From: Eubacterium sp.
GTDB taxonomy: Bacteria > Bacillota > Clostridia > Peptostreptococcales > Anaerovoracaceae
Assembly (NCBI GenBank): GCA_017419895.1
Contig: JAFOKI010000127.1
Span: forward strand, 1-6,091
DNA length: 6,091 nt
Direction of reading: 5' to 3'
The translations under genes and the position numbers were made by a program. This document shows, piece after piece, positions 5,448 to 6,091 of this stretch. Positions within the stretch are counted from its first letter, which is position 1. Each line of letters starts with the position of its first letter. The notes beneath the pieces were generated by a model. That model saw nothing but the letters and a program-made list of their open reading frames with translations, was not told where the DNA came from and ran no database searches.

Positions 5448-6091
5448 TCAGTCTTCCACCTTTTCCAAAGTAATCTTTCCGATAGCCGCAGATCTGAATT
5501 CATCGATCATCATCTTGGCGACCCTGTCGTAATCAATCCGTTTACCCGGGAGGATGCAGCCGCGTTTTATCGCTATTGCTTCCATAGTCTCGAGCGAAGT
5601 TTCGCATATCTCATCGATACCGTATCTGGAGATGAGCAGCTGCGGATATTCAGTTTCCATGTACTTGACGAACTCGAGCCCGAGATCGGCAATGTTAAGG
5701 ACCTCATCTTTTATCGATCCGCAGAATGCAAGCGCAAGACCGGTTCCGGGGTCTTCGAGTTTGGGCCAGAGTATACCGGGCGTGTCAAGAAGCTGCATCC
5801 CGTTGCTGAGTGTAAGCCACTGTTTGCCTTTCGTCACTCCGGGTTTATCGCCTGTACGGGCGCTTTTTTTGCCTGTGAGCCGGTTTATGAGCGAAGACTT
5901 CCCGACATTCGGTATGCCCACTATCATCATTCTGAGAGGCTTTCTTTTCCTCACAGCGGCATTTGCGGGTTTTCCATTTGCCGCATCACTGCCTGCGGCA
6001 TCGGTGGAGCCTTGACCGGCTGATGCCGCGGCGTTTCTTTGTTTGAGCAGCGACGACTCGATGCTCTCAAGAAGCTTCAGAAGTTCCTTGG
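5448..6091 (-). CDS. rbgA: Ribosome biogenesis GTPase RbgA/YlqF (N-terminus beyond window)
   Basis: The visible 213 residues are the C-terminal three quarters of a circularly permuted GTPase that helps late maturation of the 50S ribosomal subunit in the cytoplasm. The frame is open to the right edge of the window, so the GTG at 5954 is an internal Val codon and not the start. Seen: the P-loop GIPNVGKS (G1, visible residues 58-65), DKPGVTKGKQW (G2, from about 81), DTPGILWPK (G3, 102-110), then the C-terminal helical domain with KRGCILPGKRIDYDR. In this family G4 (NKxD) precedes G1, so it lies in the missing part, roughly the first 100 residues. Between the N-terminal region and G1 is a 27-residue Ala/Gly/Ser/Asn-rich stretch (6035-5955) that I do not recall from B. 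subtilis RbgA. The gene ends at TGA 5448-5450, 50 nt before rnhB. Confidence 0.94.
   Translation of the reverse strand, partial: KELLKLLESIESSLLKQRNAAASAGQGSTDAAGSDAANGKPANAAVRKRKPLRMMIVGIPNVGKSSLINRLTGKKSARTGDKPGVTKGKQWLTLSNGMQLLDTPGILWPKLEDPGTGLALAFCGSIKDEVLNIADLGLEFVKYMETEYPQLLISRYGIDEICETSLETMEAIAIKRGCILPGKRIDYDRVAKMMIDEFRSAAIGKITLEKVED

Noticed and set aside
5448..5954. rbgA starting at the GTG at 5954
   Set aside because: The same frame continues upstream without a stop to the window edge, and RbgA needs an N-terminal G4-bearing region before the P-loop, so this is an internal Val codon.
5445..6023. Plus-strand open frames of 153-192 codons opposite rbgA
   Set aside because: They are mirrors of the conserved GTPase motifs on the minus strand and resemble no family.

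Overview
The window looks like a chromosomal segment of a Firmicute, most likely an uncultured or gut-type Clostridia (Lachnospiraceae/Oscillospiraceae-like). Reasons: the clostridial/archaeal-type LeuC/LeuD pair, a surface O-acylation gene set (SGNH, DUF4358, MBOAT, DHHW) of a kind familiar from Clostridia, purine-rich Shine-Dalgarno sites, one TTG start, and the rbgA-rnhB order known from Bacillus and its relatives. The taxon is inferred from gene content and was not tested by search.

Plus strand, 1-4661: the 3' end of leuC, then leuD (isopropylmalate isomerase, leucine biosynthesis), then four tightly packed genes. These are a membrane-anchored SGNH/GDSL hydrolase-like protein, a small DUF4358-type membrane protein, an AlgI/DltB-like membrane-bound O-acyltransferase (MBOAT), and a DHHW/AlgX-like protein. 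Junctions are +15, +4, -4, -11 and +14 nt, so all six genes are probably on one transcript and several are translationally coupled. The likely joint job of the last four is moving acyl (probably acetyl) groups across the membrane onto a cell-surface or exported glycan: MBOAT is the membrane step, and the two SGNH-fold proteins are extracytoplasmic transferase/esterase candidates. The glycan is unknown.

The DHHW gene has no in-frame stop where its family ends (about residue 380). Its frame stays open through a strong terminator and about 540 nt antisense into rnhB, closing only at 5265. A missing base near 4659 would explain this.

A bidirectional terminator at 4693-4724 separates the two converging transcription units.

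Minus strand, 6091-4723: rbgA (ribosome assembly GTPase, N-terminus beyond the window) followed by rnhB (RNase HII), probably co-transcribed. The only gene-free stretches are short junctions of at most about 60 nt. No tRNA, rRNA, CRISPR, insertion sequence or riboswitch was recognised.
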